DNA of 60,000 nucleotides from Takakia lepidozioides (taxonomy: Eukaryota; Streptophyta; Takakiopsida; Takakiales; Takakiaceae), in assembly GCA_030704615.1 (NCBI GenBank), contig CM060733.1, positions 56,236,001-56,296,000 on the forward strand, given 5' to 3'. Under the pieces are notes generated by a model that saw only the letters and a list, made by a program, of their open reading frames with translations, did not search any database and was not told the DNA's origin. Shown here piece by piece: positions 1 to 9,685 of the stretch. A program made the translations under genes and the position numbers. Position 1 is the first letter of the stretch, and every line of letters begins with the position of its first letter.

Positions 1-285
1 TTGAATTTGATGAGGACTGAACAGAGCAGAAGATGAATCACTGTGGGGTTTGCTACATGTGAGAGGGGGACTGGAAGATAGGGTGTAAAGAGAGTCATGA
101 TAATTTGTCAAGGGAAGTTGGACTATACAATCAAACTGCCATTTGAATTTGATGAGGACTGGACAGAGGAGAAGATGAATCACTGTGGGGTTTGCTACAT
201 GTGAGAGGGGGACTGGAAGATGGGGTGTGAAAAGAATCATGATAGATTGTCAAGGGAAGTTGGACTGTACAATCAAACTAGGCCC
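1..285. repeat. Tandem duplication, about 142-bp unit, two copies
   Basis: The segment beginning TTGAATTTGATGAGGACTG at position 1 recurs at 143 with the same internal landmarks (GAAGATGAATCACTGTGGGG, GAGAGGGGGACTGGAAGAT, CAAGGGAAGTTGGACT) and ends near 285. A few substitutions separate the copies. The window starts inside or at the edge of copy 1, so more copies may lie to the left. No coding potential is seen. Confidence 0.85.
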
Positions 286-599
286 AGTGTCTTTGGAGAT
301 TCTTGGGATATCAATCATTAGCTAAGCATGAACTGATAGCAACAATATGAAATGCAATCATCTACAATATGAGACATTTTCAGGCAACTTAGAAACAGTG
401 GTATAGGATACAATGTTTTACAAATACTACTTCTGTTGGCCCAACATGGTGAAATATTGCTATTATTGTAGGACAAAATTTATGACAATGTGATTTATCT
501 TACATCAAAATGTTATGATGATGGGGTACATTATGGATGGGTACATCAAGCAGTTCAAAAAATTGAATGAATTCCGCCCATCTTTGTGGGCACCGCAAT

Positions 600-1255
600 G
601 GGCAGTTAGGGGCTAAGTGACAATCGGACTAAGTGAAAATAGCCCCCATGATTGAATTGTCCATTTGTGAAAGTGGGTTAGTGACAATTGGACTAAGCAA
701 AGTTATAACCAATGAGTGAATTGTCCCAATTGTGACAGTGAGCTATGTGAGGGTTGAATCGGACTAGGCAAAGTTTTCACCAAAGAGTGGAATGGCCAAC
801 TCTGAAAGTGAGCTATGTGACAATTGGACTAAGCAAAGTTATCACCAATGAGTGAATTGTCCCAATTGTGAAAGTGAGCTATGTGACAGTTGCATTACAC
901 TAAGCGAAGTTTTCAACAATGAGTCCAATTGTGAAAGTGGGCTATGTGACGATTGCAGCAAAGTTATCACCCATGATTGAATTGTGTGGGCTAAGGCCGA
1001 GTTTAGACGTGTGTAGGCCATTACTCTACTATGAATATGGTGGGTTGCAACTTGCTGCTGGAGCACACGCAATATCTAGCTTGCATGCCTCATCATATGC
1101 CTCACTAAAATAGTGATAGAGTGGCAGTATAGTGAGCGACTCTTGGTCATGCTCTAGGCCAAGTTATGACCAATGATTGAATTATCTAAATTGTGACAGT
1201 CGGTTACGTGACAATCCCTAGAAATGGTGAAGTTATCGCCGATGATTGAAGTCAC
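600..1255. repeat. Degenerate minisatellite, 53-73 bp spacing
   Basis: Copies share GTGACAATTGGACTAAGCAA, AGTTATCACCAATGAGTGAA and TTGTCCCAATTGTGAAAGTG. The AAGTT landmark recurs near 699, 770, 835, 906 and 960, with outlying diverged copies near 1153 and 1222. Unit length varies by indels. The short ORFs on both strands here are products of the repeat and are not taken as genes. Confidence 0.75.
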
Positions 1256-3269
1256 TGTCCAGTCCAAGGATGTGGGCTGGAAATAAATGAGATGGGGCCA
1301 GAGATGGGGCCAGCCTGCACAATCCCCAGGGAGAAAGACGAACCCTGGGAGTCTGCCTCAAGACTCAAGTGCACCTCCTTGGGGATAGAGTGCAGGTCTT
1401 GAGAGTCTTTGAAGGGTGGAAGCTGTGGTCTTTTGGGAAGTGGGTTGGAGAGAGAGCACGGTTTCGGGGATCGACGTGAGGGGGTTGCTTAGTCTGCTGG
1501 GAGGACATGCCTTTGGCCTGCACGATCGTTGATCCACACATGTTCTTGTCGGAAGAGGTTGTGCAGATATGAGGCGTTCACGTGTGATGTGAGAGAGGGA
1601 GAGGCAACTTGGCGAAGTGAAGTTGATGCGAAGGCCTGGTGCGCTGACAGTTGACGAGCTTTAATGGGTTCGGTAATAGAATTGAATTCACGGTTTCCTG
1701 AGAGAAATTTGGTCACGAGTCTATCATGACTCCTCACGTGACTCGAACGGGTTTCCGTATTGAGGATATGGAAGATCACAGAAAAATACTGTTCGGCATG
1801 CAGAACATTTGATAAGCACATTGTCCAGGCCACAAGAGTCCTTGGCTGAAAAATTAGAATCCAGGCAAGTGCTGCGTAGTCATACAAGCGCGAGGTGTAT
1901 GAGCCTCATTGAAAAGGTGAAGTGTGACAAAAAATGCAGACATGAAATGGTACGTGCTGACTGTAGACTGACTGCATCTTCATAGTTTTTTGGCTGAGAC
2001 GCAGAAAACATGTTCCCTACCTTCAGTCGAGGGCATCTACCGTTCGGTCACTCCAGCCCAACTGGTTCCTGCGCAGCACACAGAGCAAGATAACCGAGAA
2101 CGAATTTCGATCTCACATTTAGGCCTTTGAATTACTAGTAAACGGCATATGAAAGAAGACTAAAAAGAGAGGGTTTCTCCCAGTCCAGATGACACGGCCA
2201 GATCAGGGCTTGTACATATCTGATTCAAGTGACATCCAGCATTTTCTAAGAATGCTGATGTCCTAAATTTCGACTGTACTAGATTACTGCAAGTGAAACA
2301 GAGAAACTAACACGTACGCTCTGCATCATTTAGCCCTACAGATTCAGCTCCCAACTACATGATACCATATTCTGCAGCTCCAAGCACCTACAACCCAAGC
2401 TTGTGACGAAAATTTGCATTTACAGAGTACTTATCAAACCGAAACGATCCGAAACGGGAATCAGAGATTACAACGTGTGCATGCTTAGCATGCAAACTAT
2501 AACCCGCCCGCCCGGAGGCAGACGATCAGGCGAATGACAGGGAAGGCGTCAAAGGATTCGAACTCGGCACCGGCGGTGGCAGGGATGGTCAAAGATTTGA
2601 ATGCGGGACCGGCTGTAAGTTAGGGTTGGAGTTGTTTGTTGCGTGGAGTGTGTGTTCTTGCGTTTGATGGAAGGCAGGGCTACAGTGCGAGGGGATGACT
2701 GGATTGATTGCGGAGAGCACATGCAGATTGTGTCGGAGTGTTTATGAGAGAGAGGAAATGTGAGGGGATGTTGGTGTAGTGGGGTCTGGAGAGGAGGATT
2801 CTTGAGCTTCTTCGTCATCTTGATCGTGCCTGTTTCTCTCGGCAACTCGAGGCGTGGTGCGATTGTTCCGGGGGACATGTGAGTAGGATCATCCACAATT
2901 TTGGGAGCAATTTCACCGTCTTGACGCAGCTCAAGCATCCACTGCTTTTTGGAGAATGTAAGTGTATTGAGTGTGCGTTTGAGCGCTTGGTGCGCTGATC
3001 AGGGATTGTTCTGAGCTACGGCAGTCCTTGTATGGTATGCTCCGTTACATTTGGAATTTCAAAAAGGGTGCTCACCAATTTGAAGCTGCCAGGCCACTCC
3101 CCCATACATGTATGTTTACATCCATTTAGGTCTAGGGTTTATGACAATTTTGGCATAAACAGGGAAGTTCTGTACGCTGTGAGGGGATTGCTGATAACAC
3201 TAGTGGTTTTCTTGGTAATATGATGAATTCCAAGTTACTAGCTTTTTCATGGGTTACAATTAAGATCCT
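1256..3269. other. Stretch without a recognisable gene
   Basis: Two minus-strand ORFs occur (1887 to 1489, 132 codons; 2938 to 2549, 129 codons), but neither protein shows a domain, repeat or composition I recognise, and neither is bounded by convincing splice sites. The second is rich in Pro, Thr and Ser after a more complex start (MLELRQDGEIAPK) and could be an exon of an unknown gene. I see no RNA gene or transposon terminus here. Confidence 0.4.
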
Positions 3270-3330
3270 ACTGTGTGTGTGTGTGTGTGTCTCTCTCTCT
3301 CTCTCTCTCCGTCTCTCTCTCTCTTCCTAG
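3270..3330 (+). repeat. (GT)n(CT)n tract ending in a strong 3' splice site
   Basis: A short GT run passes into a CT run and ends TCTTCCTAG at 3330. It works as a microsatellite and as an excellent polypyrimidine tract for the RRM-coding exon that begins at 3331. Confidence 0.7.
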
Positions 3331-3467
3331 GTGACAACCGTGGCAAAATGATGGGGTATGGGGGACCTGCGCCACCCCACTCAAGTGCCATCTACGTATG
3401 CAACCTGCCCCCCCGCACAGATGAAGCCTTGCTGGCTGACCACTTGGGGAAAATTGGTGTCCTGAAG
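3331..3467 (+). CDS. Orphan exon of a TAF15b/FUS-like RRM protein
   Basis: The exon reads (G)DNRGKMMGYGGPAPP and then SSAIYVCNLPPRTDEALLAD and HLGKIGVLK. The second part matches the start of the RNA-recognition motif of plant TAF15b-type proteins, with beta-1/RNP2 as IYVCNLP followed by helix 1. Those nuclear RNA-binding proteins of the FUS/EWS/TAF15 class take part in transcription and RNA processing. The exon has a CT-rich acceptor ending TAG at 3330 and a donor AAG/GTAATT after 3467; it starts in phase 1 and ends in phase 0. I could not find the next exon, which should carry the rest of the RRM including RNP1, nor the Gly-rich or zinc-finger exons. Downstream lies LINE debris. It is either a gene with very long introns, with the rest unrecognised or outside the window, or a stranded fragment. 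The RRM start is clear; the family is probable. Confidence 0.5.
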
Positions 3468-4215
3468 GTAATTTCTGTCAGCCCTCGTTCTGCTCGGGAA
3501 AAAGTCATAGCCAGGGTCCTTTGGCTGGTCATCGCTCTCTCGCTTTCTCAACTCTCTCTGAAGAGCTTCGACGAACTGAAATCTTTCATGGCTGAAGGCA
3601 ACCCCCCTACTACTACAAGCCTTTGCCAATGTCAGCCTCAGTTCCTGTCCTTGCATTCGAAGCAGACAAGGGCAATGGCCAGAAGGCTTGACAGATATAT
3701 TCTGGGAAAACATCATCTCTCTTTCTCACTCACACATACCTATAATCCTACTGGTAAAAAGTTATGCCACATGTCCTATGCGTGGAGATGATTGTGAGGA
3801 TACCAAATTTTTTTGAAGTATCTGAATGATTACCCTGCCAACTGTCCCTCTTAAACGCATCAAAGAAACTGTTAATCTGAGAAACATGACAATGCGACAA
3901 GTTGTGGCCCTCGCTGGGTCTGAACTATAGGAGGAAGATGAAGATTTTTTTTCTGGGATGGAAAGTTAAGAAGGCCAGATTTGTCATGAGTTTTAAGGGA
4001 AAGTCCCTCTTCTAGAGTGAGCATTCTGTAGTCATCAATGGGTAAGTTGCTCTCCTCCCGGTCGCATCCCTCCCTATCGATCCCTTTGCTCCTCGGTCCA
4101 TACAGGCACTGGGTGTATGGCCACAAGTCTGCAGCCAGCCATCTCTCTCCCTCTCTCTCTGCTCTGAATGTAAAGGGATTTCTAGAGGATATCAAACTCG
4201 GATCAATTGTCTGTT
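3468..4215. other. Intron-like or intergenic sequence, no gene recognised
   Basis: Reading continues open after the donor at 3467 as far as 3791, but the protein loses all resemblance to an RRM, so this is taken as intron. From about 4000 the sequence begins to resemble the LINE-derived repeat units that follow, including a GATTTCTAGAGGATATC landmark near 4180. Confidence 0.4.
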
Positions 4216-5215
4216 CCAAGGTAAGTCATACTACCGGTGTCAGCCCCTGACAAAGGTAGTTTCTGTCCCTTTGTGTTCCGCTCAAACTGACCGTGGGGTC
4301 AATGGCCACAAGGCTATGGCAAACAATGTCTTATGAGTACATTCTCCCTGCTCTGAAGTGTTGGTGACATGGGTGAGGCCATCATGGATGACCTCAAGGG
4401 TTTACCCACTCTGGGCACTCGATTGAAATTTAAACTCAGGGCGGGAAGCCTACCTTTGAACAGCGGACAGACGCAGAGAGGCAAGGGGGATTGCAAAAGT
4501 CCATTGTGTGGGCAACCCGAAGAAAATATCCACTTTCTGATTCATTGTCCTGGGACTCTCACTAGAGAGAACCCTAAGCCCAGGCCCTTTTGGGGTCTAG
4601 TTATTGGGCAAATCACACACAGCAGATTGATGTTTGTGTGAAGAGATTTCTAGATGATATCTGGAAAACTTGGATCAACTGTCTTTTTCAAGGTAAGTCA
4701 TACTGCCGGCATCAGCCTCTGACAAGGTAGTTTCTGTCCCTTTGTGTTCCGCTCAAACTGGGGCCACAAGGCTATGGCAAACATCGTCTTATGAGTACAT
4801 TCTCTGCTCTGAGGGCCTACCTACTCTTGGCACTAGATTGAAATTGAAACTAAGGGTGGGGAGCCTACCTTGAACCAAAAAACAGATGCAGAGAGGAAAG
4901 GGAGATTGTAAATGTGCGAGCAGCCTGAAGACAATATCTACTTTTTCATCCATTGTCCAGGGTATTCTCGCCAGAGGCTGAGCCTAAAGCCCTGGCCCTG
5001 TTGTGGTCTAATTGCTGGGCAACTCACACAGCAGATTGATGCTTATGTGAAGGGTTTTTAGAGGATATCTGGAAAGCCTGAACTAATTGTTATATCAAGG
5101 TAAGCCCCACCACCAGAGTGAGCCCTCACAAAGGTAGTGTCTGTTCCCTCTTGTTCCGCCCAAACTGGGCACAAGGTCTATGGCCAAACAACATCTTATG
5201 AGTACATTCTCTCTC
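4216..5215 (+). repeat. Degenerate tandem units derived from a LINE 3' end
   Basis: A unit starting at a perfect splice-donor-like CAAGGTAAGT recurs with its GTAAG at 4221, 4693 and 5100, a spacing of 472 and 407 bp. Each copy continues with a CCTCTGACAAGG-type stretch, TTCTGTCCCTTTGTGTTCCG, CTCAAACTG, a GGCCACAAGGCTATGGC variant and CTTATGAGTACATTCTC. Units 1 and 2 contain remnants of a zinc-knuckle region coding for a non-LTR retrotransposon protein. Divergence is high, so the amplification is old. Confidence 0.7.
4369..4638 (+). pseudogene. LINE reverse-transcriptase C-terminal zinc knuckle fragment
   Basis: The frame reads MGEAIMDDLKGLPTLGTRLK, then a Cys/His cluster CKSPLCGQPEENIHFLIHCP. 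The pattern C-x3-CGQPEE-x-IHFL-x-HCP is the signature of the zf-RVT region found near the C terminus of LINE reverse transcriptases. The frame stops at 4641 without further domains. A second, more broken copy with CEQPEDN and HCPGYS lies near 4915-4970. No RT catalytic core is nearby, so this is debris. Confidence 0.65.
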
Positions 5216-5595
5216 TGCTCAGTGGCCCTGGGTCCTGTGTGCTTCCTTTCAGTCGTTCTTTCTCTCTTTCTCTCACTTTCTCTCACTTCTGTGGTAACAA
5301 CTACTTATAACTCTGGAACAACATGCTTTGTAGTGATACCAATGCGGAAGACTGTGTATCGTACTCTGAATTGGCCGGCGCAGACTGAGCTGTGCGAATG
5401 AACCAGCAAGGAATTTTTACGACAGGGTGGTTTGGAGGTCAGGCACATCAACAATTTGAGTGGGGCACAGGAGCCGGTCGATTCCACCTTCTAGGGGTGC
5501 CGTGTTGGTTACAGTTTTCTCCAGAAAAATGCCACATCAACATCTTGTTTCTGGTATTCTCTGGTGAAGGAGTTGTTTATCTCATGCACACCAAA

Positions 5596-7977
5596 ATGGC
5601 TCAGAAAGATATTCCAATGGCCTATGAGTTTGGGTTCACGGGCGTGCCAAGACGGGAGGTCAAATCCCTGGAGGACCTGTTTAAAAACTACGGTGTGCGC
5701 CTGCAAAGCATTGCCAAAATGAGTGATATGGGTTTCACTGTCAACACCCTAATTCGAATGACAGAGCAGGAGGTGGACCACGTAATCCAGACAATGGTGG
5801 AGAATTTTCAGGTGGAGCTTCTTTTTGGCGAGAGATATGGGATAAAATCAGCAGTCCGTGCAGAGAAGAAAGCATTGGACGATGAATCAGATCGGCTGCG
5901 GATGCAACTCATGTCAAAATCTGAGAAGAAACGAAGGCTGGAAGGTGCTGCACTGAGTGCATCCTCCAAAGACGGTTGGTGTGCATGGCCCTATCCTTCA
6001 GCTTGCAAGGATTTTCTAAAGAAAGAGTTTTGGTTCAAATTGAAAAAGCCACTGGAATGCTGTGTACAAGAGCACGGTAGCAAATCCATCCAAGATAAAT
6101 CTGGGTTCTGGGTATGACTTGTCTTTATACTCTTCTTTTATAGCATTTTTTAAAGGTGCATTCACAGATAAGGCTGAAGGTAGTTTTTGATCAATACACA
6201 GTATTGCCACTCCGTCAGTGCGTTACTCATCGGCTTTTCATCTTGGGATCTCAAGAGTACTCATGCTAGATTATCTTCAGGAAATGCCTGTGATCCTCCT
6301 CTGATTCAGGGCATTACAGCCCTTTCCCAATGATGAGGAGGTCCTGTTGGTTTTTGAGCTTGTGCCCTATTTGCAAAGTTCTGTGTTGGTCAAAGTCAGG
6401 ATCCAAATGGCTCAAACATGGCACTCACTATCACTTTAACTATGACATGGGTTTATAGGAGCATGTTGATCAGAGAGATGTGCCCATTTATTGGAGCTTG
6501 TTTCAGTGACAATTTATCAGGCCACTATGCTGAGAACTTGGGTCATCGTTTCATATTGTTTCTCTTGGATGTCTGGTATGTGCCCGCTACCAAATTGGAC
6601 TCTTGCGACCTCACTAATGTAGCTATCCAGTTCAAAGTATATGTGGAACTGAATGGAGGATGTTGTGTGCTTGATTTATTGATTTTGGTAGGGGGAATGA
6701 ATGACCTAAGAAGAGACAATGCACTTCTTCTGCCTGAGTCAATGCAACAAGTTGGTCCCCTCAATCTTAATACAAAGGATCCATCTCTGCTCCTCAATCA
6801 AGCCCACCCGACTCTCAACACAGCTGGACTCCTGGATCTTCCTGACGACAACCCCAGCAGTGACAACAGTGACGAGAAAAAAGGTTGATTGATGCACTCC
6901 CTCCTCTCTATCCCAGTGGAGTGGGGAGACTTTTGTTACAGTTGAGGAAGACAAAGCTGGTGGAAAAAGTTAAGCACTTGGCTGTGTATGATTTTGTGAG
7001 AATGCTTCCAGTACAATGAGCTTTGAGAAATGTGCACCCTGTGTGCAGCTGGGAAGAAGAAGCAGAAACGTCGGCGGCTGAAAGAGCTTGGAGAAGATGG
7101 AGAGGACCGGCCCAGAGAACATCCCTTTATTGTGACGGAGCCCGGAGAGGTGGCAAGGGGGAAAAAGAATGGACTTGACTACCTGTTTGACCTCTATGAA
7201 CAGTGTGGAAAGTTTTTGGAGGAGTGCCAACAGATTTCAAAAGAAAAGGGGGAAAAGTGTCCTATGAAGGTGAATCTCAGAGGCTTTTGATTCTTTTAGG
7301 AGGCTGGTGGGTAGGCTTAAGAGCCTCTCCTACGGAGGGTACCTGCAATATGCAAATCTGCAGCCTGTTTCAATCCTGGATGGGGTTAGTTCATTGTGTC
7401 TAACTTTTCCATCTGCAATTGAGCACTCCAGGGCACTGCCACTTCCAGTCAGAGAAGATGATAGTGAATGTCATGTCACATTTACATGTATTTTCCATCT
7501 CATCATATCCCTGATAGAAACATAATTCTTAAAAGCTATAATCAAATCAGCAGTAGGCATTGTTAGTGCTGGGACATCCTCTTGGATGTGCCGGAGGGTG
7601 TTTTCGTGTTATCTCGGCGACATTTTTTGACACCCTGTGGAGCTTGGATGCAGGTGACAAACCAAGTGTTCCGACATGCCAAGCACACTGGCGCAGGCTA
7701 CATCAATAAGCCAAAAATGAGGCACTATGTACACTGCTATGCGCTGCATTGCCTGGACATGGAGCAGTCAAATGCCCTGAGGAAACTGTACAAGGAGCGG
7801 GGCGAGAATGTTGGGGCGTGGCGGCAGGCTTGCTATTGGCCTCTAGTCAATATGGCGAGGGCCAATGGATGGGACATCGAAGGCCTATTTAATAGAAATG
7901 AGAAGCTCCGTATCTGGTATGTGCCAACCAAGCTCCGGCAATTGTGCCATGTAGAAAGAATCAAACTTGGAGAGTAG
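5596..7977 (+). CDS. LFY: LEAFY/FLORICAULA transcription factor, four exons
   Basis: Nuclear helix-turn-helix transcription factor unique to streptophytes. Exons are 5596-5944, 6824-6883, 7049-7269 and 7654-7977 (stop TAG), and all junction phases agree. The start at 5596 has A at -3 and G at +4; an in-frame ATG at 5584 is the alternative. Exon 1 codes the SAM-like oligomerisation domain ([36 protein letters not shown]). Exon 2 adds an acidic linker. Exons 3-4 code the DNA-binding domain ([71 protein letters not shown]). Donors and acceptors are GT-AG; the exon 1 donor could instead be after 5974, in the same phase. The CPMK/VTNQ intron lies in the interval where land-plant LFY has its second intron. 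The product is 317 aa (297 without exon 2), shorter than the roughly 420 aa of Arabidopsis because the Gln/Gly-rich linkers and C-terminal tail are missing. Identification is secure; exon 1-2 borders are less so. Confidence 0.93.
6824..6883 (+). CDS. LFY: Probable acidic cassette exon of LFY (60 nt)
   Basis: The acceptor is a good pyrimidine-rich tract ending CAACACAG at 6823; the donor is AAAAAG/GTTGAT after 6883. It starts and ends in phase 1, so including or skipping it leaves the LFY frame intact. It codes [19 protein letters not shown], an acidic linker that sits where land-plant LFY has a D/E-rich stretch before the basic run KKKQKRRR. An alternative acceptor at 6751 in the same phase would make it 132 nt. 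It could be constitutive or alternatively spliced. Confidence 0.5.
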
Positions 7978-9070
7978 ATGAACTTGTGTACATATTTTGG
8001 TAGGGGATAAGCCGCGGGCAAATCTGTACTCAGTTCATGAGACAAATCGAATGCTTTCCTTACCAGATTCTCTTTTCCTGCCGGGGGAAGATCTTGTCGA
8101 CAAAATTTTGTGTAGGATTTAGGTTCCGGGGGTAGGAATGAATCACACAGGGCTCCTATAGAACGTGGATATACTTTTCTTGTGTGAACTACAGTTAGGC
8201 ATCTGGGCTCGATCCTGACGAGTTCAAAATGAGGCTCAGTTTTTGAAGGGGCTGTGAAAAGTCCACATTGATGCGGCAGCATATTCGACCAGGCTTTGGT
8301 TTACTGATGTCTTCCCTTCTTCAGCTGCACTCACCTTTCGAATGGGGTCATAGGCTTCCAAGCGTTCTTCACGTTTCATGGCAGGTGCATTGTCCATGGT
8401 AGTCCGTGGTCCGTGTAAGAAGATACACCTGGTTTTCAAACAGATCTAGTGTATTCACCCTGTTAGTGATGGCTTGTGATGGAGGTATGATTCGATATTG
8501 TAGTATGATTCAGTGTTGAATCTCCAGTGCTAGTAGCAGTAACCTGGTAATACGCCGAGTCTTTAGTTGCTGTCATGGTGGCTCCCGACCCCATCTCTCT
8601 ATTTCTATGTGCAGCTTTGACAAACTGCTGCAAAGCAGTGAATACCCAATTTGTGTTTCTCACTTGCGCTCATACCACACTTTCTCCAAGGCCTAGCCAC
8701 AGTCTAGTTTCCAATGCCTGTTGACTTCAGTGCGAAGGTGAGAAGCAAAGAAACATAGTGAAACAAGTAGGAAGAGAAACAGAAGACAAAAAACACATAA
8801 TGTCGCAGCAACGGGAACCTGCAAACAAGACCAACTGCCGCTTGCACCATATGCATTCTACACAAAAGAAAAGCACGCGAGAGAACATGACAAACGCAAA
8901 ACACAGCTCAGGGAAGTCGACGATCCATCGTGGATGAACAGTGAAGGTGATGGATGGGAAACATTCGTCGCGAAGAAAGGTTTGGCTGTGACCTAAAGTG
9001 CAATCTGAGACTGCGAGAGGCACAAGACGAGGCAACGTTGGCTGTGGGACGCTGGCTCGATCGCGGCTTG
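7978..9070. other. LFY 3' flank and intergenic spacer
   Basis: No conserved protein, RNA gene or repeat is recognised. ORFs on the minus strand here (for example 8282 to 7833, which is antisense to the LFY last exon, and 9155 to 8727) lack recognisable domains. The 3' UTR of LFY and the promoter of the following gene presumably lie here; no AATAAA-type signal stands out. Confidence 0.4.
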
Positions 9071-9685
9071 ATGGGATTTCGCACATCGCAGGTATTTTCT
9101 GTTTCCTCGCGCGCTCTGCAATTTCTTCACCGCAAGTTTTTGTCGGATGCTGCATGTTTACAAGGGCAGAAACATGAAGCGGTGTGTGAAACGACCAGAT
9201 CAGTAGCTCGTCAGGGATGGATCAAACAGGGAAGTCACGCGAATGCAGGAAGGGAGGCTGTTGTAATGTGGCCAGAGAGATCTGAAGCTCAAACGAGTCA
9301 CATTTGGATCCAGGTAGTGGATGGAGTAGCTGTGAGGGATGGCTACCCTTCGTGCATAGAGTCGGGGGAAACTCAGTGGTGGAAAAATGTGGGGAATGTG
9401 CCAAAGTCACATTCGACGGCGCCTGTGGAGCAGGGTATTTTCCAGCAGTCAGCTCAGAGTTCGGGTTTTGTGCCAAAAGTCTGTCCTCCAGGGCCTCGGC
9501 ACGACACTTCTTTAAGAGAAGCAATTCTCAACCCTCATTTAGCTGCAGAAGATTGGGGTATGTTGTTGCCAGGGGCGAACGGACACACGCCTTTGGAGAC
9601 TAGCAGCGTAAAGCGAAAGAGGAAAAAAAAAATGAATAAGCACAAGCAGAGGAAGCTTCGGCGCCGTGACCGGCACCGAAAGTAG
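9071..9685 (+). CDS. Mitochondrial ribosomal small-subunit protein mS38-like (COX24/AURKAIP1 domain)
   Basis: Predicted 204-aa protein ending in SSVKRKRKKKMNKHKQRK followed by LRRRDRHRK. The Lys/Arg-rich K-x-MNKHK-x-RK-x-R motif at the extreme C terminus is the hallmark of the COX24/AURKAIP1 (DUF1713) family, the mS38 protein of the mitoribosomal small subunit. I chose the ATG at 9071 rather than the first ATG of the frame at 8954, because the protein then starts MGFRTSQVFSVSSRALQFLH with Arg, Ser and hydrophobic residues and no acids, like a mitochondrial presequence. The middle of the protein is low in recognisable features, as is normal for this family. The frame is open without introns, though a CAG/GTATTT at 9089-9092 could be a donor. 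Stop is TAG at 9683-9685. Domain identity is good; the gene start is inferred. Confidence 0.7.
   Translation: MGFRTSQVFSVSSRALQFLHRKFLSDAACLQGQKHEAVCETTRSVARQGWIKQGSHANAGREAVVMWPERSEAQTSHIWIQVVDGVAVRDGYPSCIESGETQWWKNVGNVPKSHSTAPVEQGIFQQSAQSSGFVPKVCPPGPRHDTSLREAILNPHLAAEDWGMLLPGANGHTPLETSSVKRKRKKKMNKHKQRKLRRRDRHRK

Noticed and set aside
3468-3791. Continuation of the RRM protein past 3467
   Set aside because: The RRM sequence stops at a good donor, and the following frame has no RNP1 motif.
5392-5583. N-terminal extension of LFY from the first ATG of the frame
   Set aside because: The residues do not resemble any LFY N terminus, and the context at 5596 is better.
6418-6823. 156-codon ORF as a separate gene inside LFY
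   Set aside because: Only its last 20-44 codons have exon-like borders and composition; the rest reads as intron.
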